A DNA stretch of 7,384 nucleotides from Prevotellaceae bacterium. GTDB taxonomy: Bacteria > Bacteroidota > Bacteroidia > Bacteroidales > UBA932. Under the pieces are notes generated by a model. That model had not been told where the DNA came from and searched no databases. It was given only the letters and a program-made list of their open reading frames with translations. Positions 6,762 to 7,384 of the stretch are shown one piece after another. The position numbers and the translations under genes were made by a program. Positions within the stretch are counted from its first letter, which is position 1, and every line of letters begins with the position of its first letter. The stretch is from contig JAIRYH010000152.1 in NCBI GenBank assembly GCA_031267855.1, positions 1 to 7,384 of the forward strand, read 5' to 3'.

Positions 6762-6835
6762 AATAAGTATAACCCCCATTTTCATTCTTGGTTTTTTTAT
6801 GGAATAAGGAGCAAATCACGGTAAAGGTTGAAGAG

Positions 6836-6867
6836 ATGAATTGCAGAAATAATGTTTCTGCAATCAT
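6836..6867. repeat. Perfect 10-bp inverted repeat
   Basis: ATTGCAGAAA (6840-6849) and TTTCTGCAAT (6855-6864) are exact reverse complements around a five-base loop (TAATG). With one bulged A at 6839, ATG (6836-6838) and CAT (6865-6867) extend the stem to 13 pairs. No T-run follows on the plus strand. It could be a dimeric regulator site or a processing stem; there is no direct evidence for either. Confidence 0.65.
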
Positions 6868-6951
6868 TGGCAGTGAATAAAAATCGCAGCAGGGGGTTGT
6901 TTTGTCATGAGTGTTTGTGTTTGAAAACAGCCCCGACAGCTGCAAAAACAG

Positions 6952-7027
6952 CCCACAGATGGACACAGATTTTTACAGATTGCACAGAAACCTGTGAAAT
7001 CTGATTTAATCTGTGAAAATCTGTGGG
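6952..7027. repeat. 76-nt hairpin built from repeated CACAGATT words
   Basis: Four paired blocks alternate with symmetric loops. CCCACAGAT (6952-6960) pairs with 7019-7027, CACAGATT (6964-6971) with 7008-7015, CAGATT (6976-6981) with 6998-7003, and CACAG (6983-6987) with 6992-6996. The loops are 3x3, 4x4 and 1x1, with a four-base apex. Each arm is itself a direct repeat of the ACAGAT word at 11-12 base steps. Such CACAGATT-type repeats occur between genes in many bacterial genomes, so this is probably a repetitive extragenic element. It ends about 110 bases before the start of the plus-strand gene. Confidence 0.8.
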
Positions 7028-7139
7028 GAAAAAATAATCAGCCAGTGTGCCGCCGTCAAAGTGATTCGTTGCACGGTTTTAAAATTACGTTCTGCGGCAT
7101 GATGGTTTTTTAGAAAACAACTTTTAAAAATATATTTTT

Positions 7140-7384
7140 ATGAAATCCATTCTTTTCTTTCTCGCCCTGCTTGCGGGCACGGCGGCAAGCGCAAAGGTTA
7201 CCGTCACGCCGCTTGCGACGGACTATGCGGGCAAAAAGGTAACGTTCAAGGTAACCTGGGATGCTACGCCCTATAATAATAAGGTATGGGTGTGGGTGGA
7301 TTTGTGCCCGGTTGCCGGCGTGTCGCCGGGCACGTTTGCACAGGCCGTTATCGGCGCTGCGTCGGCCACCGCCGGAAGCATGGA
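7140..7384 (+). CDS. Secreted protein of unassigned function (N-terminal 81 codons)
   Basis: The gene begins at ATG 7140 after an A/T-rich leader and runs off the right edge. Residues 1-18 (MKSILFFLALLAGTAASA) are a type I signal peptide with a clear AxA cleavage site before KVTV. The mature part starts with a likely beta-sandwich (KVTFKVTWDATPYNNK) and continues VWVWVDLCPVAGVSPGTF. From memory, that stretch resembles the N-terminal region of large secreted or surface proteins found repeatedly in Bacteroidetes, some exported by type IX secretion; this is recollection, not a search. The C-terminal domains that would settle function and secretion route are outside the window. It is transcribed away from the susC operon. 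No convincing -33/-7 pair lies immediately upstream, and the consensus promoter at 6538-6568 is about 570 nt away. Confidence 0.85.
   Translation, partial: MKSILFFLALLAGTAASAKVTVTPLATDYAGKKVTFKVTWDATPYNNKVWVWVDLCPVAGVSPGTFAQAVIGAASATAGSM

Noticed and set aside
6771..6798. Intrinsic terminator ending in seven T after the rod-like hairpin
   Set aside because: Only a 4-bp AACC/GGTT stem with a 15-base loop precedes the T-run, which is too weak to call. It is kept only as a possible 3' end.
6760..6966. Open frame of 68 codons on the minus strand
   Set aside because: It begins inside the CACAGATT hairpin, overlaps a second inverted repeat and ends in the rod-like hairpin. The product is rich in Phe, Thr, Ser and Cys with no recognisable domain.
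7131..7138. TATATTTT as a -7 promoter element of the secreted-protein gene
   Set aside because: It ends one base before the ATG, so a transcript would start inside the coding sequence. It is simply part of the A/T-rich leader.

Overview
The window looks like part of a Bacteroidota (Bacteroidetes) chromosome, probably order Bacteroidales. The evidence is a paired SusC/SusD outer-membrane glycan uptake system, lipoproteins with an acidic stretch after the lipidated cysteine, start codons preceded by A/T-rich leaders instead of Shine-Dalgarno sequences, and promoter-like matches to the Bacteroidetes consensus (TTTG, about 19 bp, TAnnTTTG). No genus can be named from the sequence alone.

Positions 1-5495 hold one minus-strand operon, read right to left: susC-like (2283-5495), susD-like (670-2283, stop and start overlapping by one base), then a surface lipoprotein with a PKD/Ig-like domain and the start of a glycoside hydrolase family 18 (GH18)-like barrel (1-658, cut by the window edge). 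This is the core of a polysaccharide utilisation locus. The GH18-like protein would bind or cleave a beta-1,4-linked GlcNAc-containing glycan (chitin or an N-glycan core) at the cell surface, SusD would capture the oligosaccharide, and SusC would import it using TonB energy. A promoter match at 5689-5718 would give a leader of about 190 nt.

Positions 5496-7139 are a 1.6 kb divergent intergenic region with no convincing gene but dense structure. From left to right it holds an octamer repeat in the susC leader, an AT-rich stretch, five copies of a 21-bp tandem repeat, a GC-rich REP-like hairpin, a nested inverted repeat built from TAAGGT motifs 19 bp apart, two plus-strand promoter matches, a 121-nt rod-like hairpin that may be a non-coding RNA, a perfect 10-bp hairpin, and a 76-nt hairpin made of repeated CACAGATT words.

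From 7140 a plus-strand gene starts, encoding a secreted protein with a clear signal peptide. Only its first 81 residues are present. The most interesting part of the window is the intergenic region around 6538-6800, where promoter matches, a long imperfect hairpin and a mutually exclusive alternative pairing coincide.
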